NCBI GenBank assembly: GCA_003511465.1
Contig: DOID01000007.1
Coordinates: 4,258-15,042, forward strand
Length of the DNA: 10,785 nucleotides
Reading direction: 5' to 3'
Origin: Bacillota bacterium
GTDB taxonomy: Bacteria > Bacillota > UBA4882 > UBA10575
Shown piece by piece: positions 1 through 7,192 of this stretch. A program made the translations under genes and the position numbers. The notes under the pieces are model-generated. The model made no database searches. It saw nothing but the letters and a program-made list of their open reading frames with translations, and had not been told where the DNA came from. The first letter of the stretch is position 1. The number at the start of each line of letters is the position of its first letter.

Positions 1-1
1 G

Positions 2-853
2 GATCTCTCCGCTGGGCGTGCTCTCCCTGGGGTAGAACCAGTAGAACCCGGTAACGTGATATACCAAACAGCAGAAGACGGTTTAGCCGACACTATTAAA
101 CCCCGGTTGGTGGCCGCGAACGCCGATTGTAAGAGAATATTTGTAATCGATGAAAGTGAAAAAGGGCTTTCTCTTCTCGACTCGCGTATTGAAGAGGCAA
201 TGGCAAAAATACGCCCGCGGCTTTTTATAATTGATCCACTCCAGGCTTACCTTGGGGGAGATGTGGACATGCACCGGGCGAATGAAGTAAGACCGGTGCT
301 TAAGAAAATCGGCTTTCTGGCTGAAAAGTATGAGTGCTCCGTTATTATGATTATGCACCTTTCGAAGGCCTCACAAAGCCGCAGCTTATATCGAGGCCTT
401 GGGAGTGTTGATATTCCAGCAGCGGCCCGGAGCGTTCTGTTAGTTGGAAAAAACCCAAATAATCCAAATGAAAGAGCGATAGCCCATATTAAAAGCTCTT
501 TGGCGCAGAATGGAAAGTCTTTAGGATTCACCATAACCGATTTTGGTATACAGTGGCTTGGTGAAAGCCCCTTAACCGCTGATGATATGTTGGGGGCCCA
601 CAGGTTTGAAAAGTCAGAAGATAAAAACAAGGTTGACGAGGCGGTTGAGCTAGTCGAAATAATCCTTAACGAAAATAATGAAGCAACGGCTTCAGATATT
701 TTTAAGGCTGGAAAAGAGATGGGGATTAGTCGGCGGACGATTGAGCGAGCAAGGGAACGTATGAGGGATGAAGGGCGCTTAACGTTTGATAAAACTTCTA
801 AGCCGGGTAAATGTTTTTGGAGATTAAGGAAAATGCCTGATTTCCTAGAGTAG
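2..853 (+). CDS. RepA-like AAA ATPase / replicative helicase, 5'-truncated
   Basis: The reading frame is open from base 2, so this is the C-terminal 283 codons of a longer gene; the GTG at 56 is internal. The line PGNVIYQTAEDGLADTIKPR and the later FIIDPLQAYLGG (Walker B-like, hydrophobic strand then Asp) followed by IMIMHLSK (sensor-like) fit the AAA_25/RepA family of hexameric DNA helicases. The Walker A loop would lie upstream of the window. The last ~65 residues (NEATASDIFKAGKEMGISRR and onward) look like a winged-helix domain, as is common at the C terminus of these proteins. Such proteins unwind origins on plasmids, phages and satellites, often beside a primase gene. The iteron-rich repeat starts one base after its stop codon, which supports a replication-initiation role. 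Family assignment is firm; the exact role is inferred. Confidence 0.85.
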   Translation, partial: DLSAGRALPGVEPVEPGNVIYQTAEDGLADTIKPRLVAANADCKRIFVIDESEKGLSLLDSRIEEAMAKIRPRLFIIDPLQAYLGGDVDMHRANEVRPVLKKIGFLAEKYECSVIMIMHLSKASQSRSLYRGLGSVDIPAAARSVLLVGKNPNNPNERAIAHIKSSLAQNGKSLGFTITDFGIQWLGESPLTADDMLGAHRFEKSEDKNKVDEAVELVEIILNENNEATASDIFKAGKEMGISRRTIERARERMRDEGRLTFDKTSKPGKCFWRLRKMPDFLE

Positions 854-1104
854 TTGGCGTTTTGGCGTTATGGGTAGCAAACCATTACCACGATTAGGTT
901 TGACTGAACGCCATGGGGTGGCGTTATGGGGTAGTCAATGGCCTTGTGGGGTGAAAACCCTTGTGTTATGGGCGTTTAGTTATGTTTTAAATAATTCCAG
1001 CTAGAACACGATAGCGCCACCCCTACACCCATAACGCCAGGGTGTGGCGTTCAGTTAAAGCCGGTTATACCAATGGTTCCAGACCCATAACGCCAAAACG
1101 CCAA
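854..1104. other. candidate replication origin with iterons
   Basis: This non-coding stretch directly follows the RepA-like gene. The 11-mer GGCGTTATGGG occurs exactly at 864-874 and 920-930 on the plus strand and at 1028-1038 and 1084-1094 on the minus strand. A 9/11 copy lies at 962-972. Shorter GGCGTT/AACGCC cores occur at 856, 907, 971, 1046 and 1097. The two halves flank an AT-rich centre around 975-997 (TTAGTTATGTTTTAAATAAT). Iterons around an AT-rich segment next to a rep gene is the organisation of origins in phage satellites and plasmids. Origin function is inferred. A regulatory role upstream of the head operon is the main alternative. Confidence 0.65.
854..1104. repeat. large inverted repeat, arms 854-935 and 1023-1104
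   Basis: The outermost 22 bases of each arm (854-875 and 1083-1104) are perfect reverse complements. Inside, 904-913 (CTGAACGCCA) pairs exactly with 1045-1054, and 919-930 pairs with 1028-1039 apart from the end base. Stretches between these are imperfectly complementary, for example ACCATT at 881-886 with AATGGT at 1072-1077. The unpaired centre is about 90 bases. No T-tract follows it, so it is not an ordinary terminator. Confidence 0.85.
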
Positions 1105-1135
1105 GCGTTCTTAGTAAAACAAGGGAGTTGATGGA

Positions 1136-1294
1136 ATGCGCAGGCGCGTTAAATGGGAAATGCGACCCCAATGGGCAGACCCACAGCCGCGAAAAACCAA
1201 AAGACAAAAACAGCGCGAGCAGGAGTTAATGGAAAATTGCATCAAGATAAGAATTAAACCTAAAAACACCGAAGAGCAAAACGTTAAGGCCTAA
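1136..1294 (+). CDS. small basic protein, unknown
   Basis: A 52-codon ORF beginning MRRRVKWEMRPQWADP and ending EEQNVKA. The start at 1136 has AAGGGAG at 1121-1127 with 8 bases of spacing; an out-of-frame ATG at 1131 lies too close to that site. The N-terminal two thirds is very rich in Arg, Lys and Gln (RKTKRQKQREQE around residues 19-30), with no clear fold or family. It sits between the candidate origin and the head-operon promoter, so it could be a small nucleic-acid-binding accessory protein. That is only inference from charge and position. The ribosome site and lack of overlap support translation, but an ORF this short could be chance. Confidence 0.5.
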   Translation: MRRRVKWEMRPQWADPQPRKTKRQKQREQELMENCIKIRIKPKNTEEQNVKA

Positions 1295-1321
1295 GGGAGC
1301 AGCTCCTCTACTGTCTAAACC

Positions 1322-1350
1322 TTGACGGGCTAACAAAAAAGACTTATAAT
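1322..1350 (+). promoter_or_regulatory. sigma-A-like promoter of the head operon
   Basis: TTGACG at 1322-1327 and TATAAT at 1345-1350 are separated by exactly 17 bases, an 11/12 match to the vegetative consensus. The predicted transcript would start near 1357, leaving a leader of only about 12 bases containing GAGGTG before the ATG at 1370. The first in-frame ATG (1349) lies within the -10 box, so it cannot be the start on this transcript. Confidence 0.7.
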
Positions 1351-1369
1351 GAAAGTGAGGTGTCAGAAT

Positions 1370-2566
1370 ATGGCTAATGTTTTTAAAAGTCTATTAAAAA
1401 GAAAACAAACACCCCAGCAGATGGAACGGGCCGAAGTGATGAGCGGCGGGCCCGCCTACTTTACCCCATTTTCCGGGAATGCTTATGAATCAGACATTTA
1501 CCGGGCGGCGGTTGACGCGATAGCACGGAACGCGGCCAAACTACGAGGAACCCACATAATCACTATGGAGCGACGGCGCAGGACCGGAGACAGTAATTTA
1601 AACAGGATTTTGCAAGTCCGGCCTAACCCGTATATGACGGCCTATGATCTACTGTATAAGCTTGTAACCCATTATTACCTGCATAATAATGCCTTCGCCT
1701 TCCTACAGAAGGACGAACGGGGTAATTTAGAAGCGATATGGCCATTAAGACCCCGGGCCATGGAATACTTAACCGACCCGACCGGGGAGTTATACTGTAA
1801 ATTCCTCTTTGCTGGAGGACAGACCGTTATGTTACCCTTTAAAGAGATATTTGTAGTTAGGAGGCATTTTAATTCTAATGACCTTCTAGGAGACGCTAAC
1901 ACGGCTATATTACCGACCCTTGATTTAGCGCACACCCAAACGGCGGGTATAGAATCAGCGATTAAAAGCGGCGCGACAATCCGGGGTATTTTAAAATATA
2001 ATCAAGTTCTAAGTCCAGAGAAGCTAAAACAGGAAAAAGAGGCTTTTATAGCTGATTACTTGACTGTAACGAACAGCGGAGGAATAGCGGTATTAGACAG
2101 CAAGGCCGAGTATACCCCGTTAAAGAACGAGGGAAATTTTGCTGTAGACGATAAGCAATTACAGGCAGTTAAACAGAAGATCTATGAGTACCTGGGCATT
2201 AGCGAAAAGATAGTAAACAGCAGTTATTCAGAAAACGAATGGGCGGCCTTCTATGAATCAGTACTGGAACCTTTGGCCGTACAGTTTAGCCTGGAACTAA
2301 CCGACAAGATATTTACTAAACGGGAACAGGCCTTTGGAAACTCTATCATCTTTGAAGCAAACCGACTCCAATTCGCCAGTAGCGAAACAAAGACCAACAT
2401 ATTAAAAGAGCTTATGCCGTTCGGCCTATTCACAGTAAACCAGGCTTTAGATATTCTAAACCTACCACCGGTAGAAGACGGCGACAGAAGACTACAGACC
2501 CTGAACGTAGTTAACGCGGACAAGGCCGACCAGTACCAACTTAACGAAGGAGTGGGAGAAGAATGA
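1370..2566 (+). CDS. phage portal protein, HK97 family
   Basis: The portal forms the dodecameric ring at one vertex of the head through which DNA is packaged and to which the connector joins. The pattern fits HK97-type portals (Phage_portal): RAAVDAIARNAAKL near the N terminus, then LQVRPNPYMTAYDLLYKLV, the GNAYA-like HNNAFAFLQKDERG, the PLRPRAMEYL segment, and FYESVLEPLAVQFSLELTDK near residues 290-310. The length of 398 residues is normal. The frame extends to an ATG at 1349, but that codon is inside the -10 box. The ATG at 1370 has GTGAGGTG at 1355-1362 and yields MANVFKSLLKRK, a typical portal N terminus. The stop overlaps the protease start by 4 bases (ATGA), suggesting translational coupling. 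Confidence 0.93.
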   Translation: MANVFKSLLKRKQTPQQMERAEVMSGGPAYFTPFSGNAYESDIYRAAVDAIARNAAKLRGTHIITMERRRRTGDSNLNRILQVRPNPYMTAYDLLYKLVTHYYLHNNAFAFLQKDERGNLEAIWPLRPRAMEYLTDPTGELYCKFLFAGGQTVMLPFKEIFVVRRHFNSNDLLGDANTAILPTLDLAHTQTAGIESAIKSGATIRGILKYNQVLSPEKLKQEKEAFIADYLTVTNSGGIAVLDSKAEYTPLKNEGNFAVDDKQLQAVKQKIYEYLGISEKIVNSSYSENEWAAFYESVLEPLAVQFSLELTDKIFTKREQAFGNSIIFEANRLQFASSETKTNILKELMPFGLFTVNQALDILNLPPVEDGDRRLQTLNVVNADKADQYQLNEGVGEE

Positions 2567-3141
2567 AGGAGTTAAGAATTGCGGAGATCAGGGCCGAAGC
2601 ACCGGCAGGAGCGGAGGGCCTTGTATTAACCGGTAGGCCGGTAGTATATGATCAGCCTACTGTAATAAAAGATAAATTTGGGGAGTATACCGAGGTTATC
2701 CGGCGGGGGGCTTTAGAAGGCGCGGACTTATCCGACACGCGGTTATTATATAACCACGATTTAAGTAAAATACCCCTTGCCCGATCACCTAAAACAATGC
2801 GGTTTAAACTAGACCCGGCAGGGTTAACCATGACCGCAGAACTACCCGAAACAGAGGAAGGGAAAAGCGTTTATACGGCAGTAAAGCGCGGCGACCTTTC
2901 CGGGATGAGCTTCGCTTTTAAAGTACCAAAGGGCGGCAGCACCTTTGATGCGAAGACGAACACCAGGACCATAACGAAGATAGAAAAGATATACGAATGC
3001 TCAATAGTGCCTTTCCCGGCCTACCCGCAGACTTCGGTAGAGGCCAGGGCAGCCATAGAAGGCGCATGGGCTAAACTAAAAGACCCCAGGCGGGACGAAT
3101 TAAGAATAAAAGTAAATCAGATTTTAAGGAGGCCTTTATAG
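2563..3141 (+). CDS. HK97-family prohead maturation protease
   Basis: This protease cleaves the N-terminal scaffold part of the capsid protein, and itself, inside the assembling prohead. At 192 residues it has the usual length (Peptidase_S78 type). Visible features are LTGRPVVYDQP near the N terminus, His65 in LLYNHDL, the GDLSGMSFAF motif with Ser113 and Ser116 (Ser116 is the likely nucleophile), and Glu145 in YECSIVPFPAYP. Together these give the expected His/Ser/Glu catalytic set. It lies between portal and capsid as in most HK97-type phages, overlaps the portal stop by 4 bases and abuts the capsid start with no gap. All key residues are present, so it should be active. Confidence 0.93.
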   Translation: MKELRIAEIRAEAPAGAEGLVLTGRPVVYDQPTVIKDKFGEYTEVIRRGALEGADLSDTRLLYNHDLSKIPLARSPKTMRFKLDPAGLTMTAELPETEEGKSVYTAVKRGDLSGMSFAFKVPKGGSTFDAKTNTRTITKIEKIYECSIVPFPAYPQTSVEARAAIEGAWAKLKDPRRDELRIKVNQILRRPL

Positions 3142-4383
3142 ATGAAGTTTAAGAGCGTTGCGGAAGCGTTTAACTATTATCGGAACTTTAATTTAGAGGA
3201 CATTGAAAAACGGGCGGCACAGATTAAGGGGACTATCGACAACGACCCGGAAGCGGATATTACCACCCTTAACATTGAGATTGAGGGCTTAAAGCAGGCT
3301 AAAGAGAACATCCAGGACAAAGAGAAGGACGAAGAAGGCCAGGCGAATCAGAGAGGCTTTAATCCGATTACTGGAATGAACTTTAACCAAGGCCAAAGAG
3401 TGCCGGAGGGCGATATATTCGCCAGCGCGGAATATAGGAGCGCCTTTTATAAAACCATGCTGGGCAAGAAACTTACCGACCTCGAGACTAAGACCTTTAA
3501 TAAGGCCATGGAGATCCAGGGGGCTGAGAAGCGGGCGGACGCTTTTAATACCACCACCAACAGCGCGGCGGTATTGCCCACCACTACCTTAAACGAAGTT
3601 ATTAAGAAAGCGCGAACGATGGGCGGCCTAATTGCCCACTGCCGGAACTTTAATATTCCGACTAACATTTCCGTACCCATCGGCACCCCGAGCAGTAAAG
3701 CTAACTGGCATACTGAAGGGGCGGCGGTAGAGACCGAAAAGGCCGAAACTGTAAAAGTCTCTTTCGCCGGTTATGAGATTGTAAAAATCTTCTCTATCAG
3801 CGCGGCGGCTAAGAAGATGAGCATTCCGGCTTTTGAGGCCTACCTAACAGACGAGCTTACCAACTGCGTAATGGAATGTATTGCCGACGCATTAGTTAAC
3901 GGTACCGGCGAGGCCCAGGGAACTGGATTACTAACCGGCATTACCTGGGATGAAACAAACAGCTTTACTTATGCCGCAGACGGTGCACCGGCTTACAAGG
4001 ACTTTACCAAAATGCTGGGTATGCTGAAGCGGGGTTATGGCGCCGAGGCTAAATTCGCCATGAGTAACGCGACCCTTTATAACATGGTTTACGGTCTAGT
4101 GGATGCGCAGAAGCGACCCATTTTCATCACCGACCCTAAGAATGAAAGTATTGGTTACATCTTAGGTAAAGAGGTTATCGTAGATGATAACATCGCGGAC
4201 GGGACAATCATCTTGGGTAACTTCAATTACATGGGCTACAATATGCCGGAGGGGATCATGATTGAGGTCTCCAGGGAAAGCAGCTTTAAGAGCGGGCTTA
4301 TTGACTACCGGGCCATGGCGATCGCAGATACTAAGCCTTTAGTAGATGAGGCGTTTATAAAGCTGTCAGAAGCAGCAGCGTAA
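3142..4383 (+). CDS. major capsid protein, HK97 fold
   Basis: The main shell protein, 413 residues. The first ~100 residues are charged and helical (LEDIEKRAAQIKGTIDNDPE, then GLKQAKENIQDKEKDEEG), as expected of the delta/scaffold domain removed by the upstream protease. The rest shows typical HK97-fold text: TTNSAAVLPTTTLNEVIKKA, the E-loop-like IPTNISVPIGTPSSKANWHT, LTDELTNCVMECIADALVNG and GTGEAQGTGLLTGI. The C-terminal strands include GKEVIVDDNIADGTIILGNF and SSFKSGLIDYRAMAIADTKP. The start has a strong AAGGAGG at 3126-3132, spacing 9, the best ribosome site in the operon, fitting a protein needed in hundreds of copies. A terminator follows directly. Whether the shell is chemically cross-linked as in HK97 cannot be told. 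Confidence 0.95.
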   Translation: MKFKSVAEAFNYYRNFNLEDIEKRAAQIKGTIDNDPEADITTLNIEIEGLKQAKENIQDKEKDEEGQANQRGFNPITGMNFNQGQRVPEGDIFASAEYRSAFYKTMLGKKLTDLETKTFNKAMEIQGAEKRADAFNTTTNSAAVLPTTTLNEVIKKARTMGGLIAHCRNFNIPTNISVPIGTPSSKANWHTEGAAVETEKAETVKVSFAGYEIVKIFSISAAAKKMSIPAFEAYLTDELTNCVMECIADALVNGTGEAQGTGLLTGITWDETNSFTYAADGAPAYKDFTKMLGMLKRGYGAEAKFAMSNATLYNMVYGLVDAQKRPIFITDPKNESIGYILGKEVIVDDNIADGTIILGNFNYMGYNMPEGIMIEVSRESSFKSGLIDYRAMAIADTKPLVDEAFIKLSEAAA

Positions 4384-4400
4384 GACCCGGTAAGGGTAAA

Positions 4401-4435
4401 GGGGTATCGGCTGATAGAGCCGGTACCCCTTTTTT
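4401..4435 (+). terminator. intrinsic terminator after the capsid gene
   Basis: GGGGTATCGGCT (4401-4412) pairs with AGCCGGTACCCC (4418-4429) through 12 positions, one of them a G-T wobble. The loop is 5 bases and a run of six T (4430-4435) follows. It lies 17 bases after the capsid stop and inside the head operon. It probably lets only part of transcription continue, giving high capsid and lower terminase/connector levels. Confidence 0.85.
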
Positions 4436-4451
4436 AAAAGGAGATGATGAG

Positions 4452-4724
4452 ATGATACTTACCATAGAAGAAGCCAGGGAGGCCTTGAGAATTGATGGGC
4501 CGGACAACGATATGATTATCAACCCTCTGTTGGAAGCTATACCTTCTTACTTAGAGGTAACTACCGGGAAGGCCTGGGATACGGAACCTATCCATCCGCT
4601 GGCAAAGACGGCGGCCAAGTTTATCCTGCAATTATGGTACTACCCACAGGATGAAGACAAGTTAAAAAAGGCTATAGATAGCCTGCTTATGGCCTTAACA
4701 GTGATGGCCAGGACGACAGAGTAA
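4452..4724 (+). CDS. head-tail connector, gp6-like
   Basis: A 90-residue, mostly helical protein matching the phage gp6-like connector family (Phage_connect_1). The opening TIEEAREALRIDGPDNDMII, then PLLEAIPSYLEVTTGKAW, the AKTAAKFILQLWYYPQDEDK helix and the closing IDSLLMALTVMAR are characteristic. It forms a ring below the portal to which the adaptor and tail attach. AAAAGGAG at 4436-4443 sits 8 bases before the ATG and directly overlaps the foot of the terminator's T-run. The length is normal. Its presence means the particle is built to receive a tail, although no tail gene is seen. Confidence 0.88.
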   Translation: MILTIEEAREALRIDGPDNDMIINPLLEAIPSYLEVTTGKAWDTEPIHPLAKTAAKFILQLWYYPQDEDKLKKAIDSLLMALTVMARTTE

Positions 4725-4853
4725 ATTTTTACTCCCCCCGTCTATTTTAAAATCGGAGACCGCTGCAAGACCGAAGGGGCATCTTACCTTACCCCTCTCC
4801 CACTTTTCATATTAAGGGAGCGGTGAAATTACCGGAAGAAAGGAGTTTTTACA
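4725..4853. other. non-coding gap before terminases, possible packaging site
   Basis: There are 129 bases without a credible ORF between connector and small terminase. It holds a C-run (CTCCCCCCG, 4732-4740), TTTTAAAA (4745-4752), GGGG/CCCC complementarity (4776-4779 with 4792-4795), and CTCCC (4797-4801) facing GGGAG (4816-4820). Such a gap beside terS is where a cos or pac site could lie. Nothing in it is diagnostic. Confidence 0.25.
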
Positions 4854-5198
4854 GTGACAAAGGCTAAAAATTCAGACATCTCAACCGATATGAAGAAACT
4901 TAAGAAAGTCTTAAAACTGATACCTGAAAACAAGCAGGCCATAGCGCAAAGCCTTTATAAAGAGCTTGTCTTTATGCAGAATACCCTGGTAGTTCTAAAG
5001 AAGCAGGTAGAAGAGGAAGGGCCTACCGCTATGTTTAAGCAGGGCAAACAGGAGTTTTTAAGAGAGCACCCAGCCTTAAAGGGTTATAACACCACCATAC
5101 AAAGGTTTAGCCTTCTGTATAAACAGTTGACCGACCTTCTACCCAAAGACACCGGTACAGGGAATAAAGATCCGCTTATTGAGTTTGTTAAAAGCTAG
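4854..5198 (+). CDS. terS: terminase small subunit, P27-like
   Basis: The small terminase recognises the packaging site on DNA and loads the large subunit. The 114-residue protein shows the P27/Terminase_4-type pattern: helices around PENKQAIAQSLYKELVFMQN and LVVLKKQVEEEGPTAMFKQG, the HPALKGYNTTIQRFSLLYKQ segment and a closing LTDLLPKDTG. The start is GTG at 4854, with AAGGAG at 4840-4845 and 8 bases of spacing. Its position 12 bases before the large terminase supports the call. In most HK97-type phages terS and terL come before the portal, whereas here they follow the capsid and connector. The family match is from motif memory and fairly strong. Confidence 0.82.
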   Translation: MTKAKNSDISTDMKKLKKVLKLIPENKQAIAQSLYKELVFMQNTLVVLKKQVEEEGPTAMFKQGKQEFLREHPALKGYNTTIQRFSLLYKQLTDLLPKDTGTGNKDPLIEFVKS

Positions 5199-5210
5199 GA
5201 GAGGGTTACC

Positions 5211-6851
5211 TTGAATTATATCCTACAATACTGGGAGAGGATAGAAAGTAACAAGGAGTTAGTTTCTAAGCGCGTCTATAAACAATATAAAAAACTGGTA
5301 AGCGAGATTAAAAGCCCTGGCCAATTTATCTTTGATGAAGAAAAAGCCAACCGGCCTATTCAGTTTATAGAATCTTTTTGTAAGCATTCTAAAGGCGAAT
5401 GGGCCGGAAAGCCGGTCAAGTTAGAGTTATTCCAGAAGGCTTATATTTCCGCTCTGTTCGGCTTCATTGACAAAGAAACCGGATTTAGGCGGTACCGGGA
5501 AAGCCTGTTCCTGGTGGCCAGGAAAAACGGAAAAACTAGTATGATGGCGGCCGTAGCCCTATATATGCTTATTGCCGATGGGGAGGCCGGGGCCGAAGTC
5601 TACTCCACGGCTACCAAAAGAGACCAGGCCAGAATTTTATTTGATGAAACCCATAACATGGTAAAGCAAAGCCCCTATCTATCCAAGCACCTTAAGAAGC
5701 GCAAGAGCGATATTTATTTTCCGCTCACCTTAAGTAAAATACAACCTTTAGGGAAGAACTCCAACACCCTGGACGGCCTAAACGCCCATTGCGTTATTAT
5801 GGACGAATTGCACGGCGTAACAGACCGGAACCTTTATGAAGTGATGAGACAAAGCCAAAGCGCGAGGCGACAACCGTTATTAATCATGATCACTACCGCC
5901 GGGACTGTCCGGGAGTGTATCTTTGATGATATGTATTCTTACGCCTGTAACCTGGCTGATGGGAATTTTGAAGATGATTCCTTCCTTCCTATCCTCTATG
6001 AATTGGACGACCGGGAGGAATGGACAGACCCGGCCAAATGGGTTAAGGCAAATCCGGGTTTAGGGGTAATCAAGAAAACAGACGACCTGATCCAGAAGGT
6101 GGAGCGGGCCAAGAAAAACCCGAAGGATGTAAGCGGCGTCTTAACCAAAGACTTTAATATTAGAGATACTGTAAGCAGGGCTTGGCTAACCTTTGACGAT
6201 ATAAACAACGAGAAAACCTTTGATATAAGGCAGTTTAAAAATTGTTACGCTATAGGCGGGGCTGACCTCTCCATCACTACCGATTTAACAGCGGCAACCC
6301 TCTTAATGATGGATAAGGACACCCAGGAGCGCTTTATTTATCAGATGTACTGGTTACCCCGTGATAACTTTGAGAAGCGGGTAGAGCAGGACAAGATCCC
6401 TTATGATAAATGGTTACAGCGCGGCCTGTTACGGCTCTGTAACGGTAACAGTATTAGTTACGGCGATGTTACGGCTTGGTTTTTAGAGATGGTGAACAGT
6501 TACGAAATTACCCCGCTCTGGATTTACTATGATAGTTATTCCGCTAAGTATTGGGTGGAAGAGATGGAGAACCACGGTTTTAAAATGGTTAGATGTATTC
6601 AAGGGGCTAAAACCTTAAGCCTGCCTATGCAGATGATGGGCGCGGACTTGCAGGCCAAGAAGATTAATTATAGCAATAGCCCTATTCTCAAGTGGAATTT
6701 AACTAATCTAGGCGTTGAAACAGATCGTAATGGGAATATAGTACCGATTAAGGCTCAATCGGCCAAGATGAGAATAGACGGCGCGTCCAGTATGTTAAAC
6801 GCTTATGTGGGCTTATTTGAGCATTACGAAGAGTTTTTAAGGGCTTTATAG
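5211..6851 (+). CDS. terL: terminase large subunit (HK97-like ATPase/nuclease)
   Basis: The motor and nuclease that cuts and pumps DNA into the head. At 546 residues it matches the Terminase_1/HK97-type group. The Walker A variant ARKNGKTS is at residues 103-110 and Walker B with catalytic Glu, VIMDE, at 195-199. TTAGT near 228-232 is the coupling motif. The RNase H-like nuclease domain starts at GGADLSITTDLTAA (Asp352). It continues with IYYDSYSAKYWVEEM (Asp441) and KMRIDGASSMLNAYV (Asp523), giving the three expected metal-binding acidic residues. Both domains are complete. The start is TTG at 5211 with AGGAGAGGG at 5197-5205. No HNH nuclease gene, often present beside this terminase type, is found in the window. 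Confidence 0.95.
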   Translation: MNYILQYWERIESNKELVSKRVYKQYKKLVSEIKSPGQFIFDEEKANRPIQFIESFCKHSKGEWAGKPVKLELFQKAYISALFGFIDKETGFRRYRESLFLVARKNGKTSMMAAVALYMLIADGEAGAEVYSTATKRDQARILFDETHNMVKQSPYLSKHLKKRKSDIYFPLTLSKIQPLGKNSNTLDGLNAHCVIMDELHGVTDRNLYEVMRQSQSARRQPLLIMITTAGTVRECIFDDMYSYACNLADGNFEDDSFLPILYELDDREEWTDPAKWVKANPGLGVIKKTDDLIQKVERAKKNPKDVSGVLTKDFNIRDTVSRAWLTFDDINNEKTFDIRQFKNCYAIGGADLSITTDLTAATLLMMDKDTQERFIYQMYWLPRDNFEKRVEQDKIPYDKWLQRGLLRLCNGNSISYGDVTAWFLEMVNSYEITPLWIYYDSYSAKYWVEEMENHGFKMVRCIQGAKTLSLPMQMMGADLQAKKINYSNSPILKWNLTNLGVETDRNGNIVPIKAQSAKMRIDGASSMLNAYVGLFEHYEEFLRAL

Positions 6852-6863
6852 GGAGGTGTGGCG

Positions 6864-7187
6864 TTGAAACTCAAGGATAAGAAGATAACGATATTAAAAA
6901 AGGGTTTGGTATCTGATGGCGAGGGCGGCTTTATTGAAGGCTGGGCACCCTTACCGGGGGGCGCTAATATTTGGGCGTACTACCGGCAAACGTCCGGCAA
7001 GGAGCTATTCGAGGCGGCCACCGTGAACGCTAAAGAAGAAGTAGTCTTTGAAATTAACTGGCGGAAGGATATTGATACCACTATGAGAATTGAGTTTAGG
7101 GGTAGGCAATATCAAATAACGCGCATAGATGACTTTGAGGGGTACAAGGAAGATTTAAAGATTTATGCCTATGTGATTATTGAATAA
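6864..7187 (+). CDS. head-tail adaptor / head closure protein
   Basis: A beta-rich protein of 107 residues resembling the SPP1 gp16-like head-tail joining family (Phage_H_T_join). It opens KLKDKKITILKKGLVSDGEG, then has WAPLPGGANIWAYYRQTSGK, a VVFEINWRKDIDTTMRIEFR strand pair and GRQYQITRIDDFEGYKEDLK near the end. It seals the connector and offers the surface for tail docking. The frame is open from a GTG at 6858, but that codon is part of the ribosome site (GGGAGGTG, 6851-6858). The TTG at 6864 is 7 bases after GGAGG and is the more likely start. This is the last recognisable structural gene; in tailed phages tail completion and major tail proteins would normally follow. Confidence 0.87.
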   Translation: MKLKDKKITILKKGLVSDGEGGFIEGWAPLPGGANIWAYYRQTSGKELFEAATVNAKEEVVFEINWRKDIDTTMRIEFRGRQYQITRIDDFEGYKEDLKIYAYVIIE

Positions 7188-7192
7188 GGGGG

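Noticed and set aside
247..630. 127-codon minus-strand ORF, with another at 83-358
   Set aside because: They lie antisense to the RepA-like gene, whose protein sequence is clearly family-like. No ribosome site or recognisable domain supports them.
854..1104. CRISPR array or insertion sequence as explanation of the repeats
   Set aside because: Repeats are in mirror orientation with irregular spacing and no regular spacers. There is no transposase, and no target duplication could be recognised.
1296..1306. GGAGCAGCTCC palindrome as terminator or operator
   Set aside because: The stem is only 5 bp with a 1-base centre and no T-run follows. It is too small to call.
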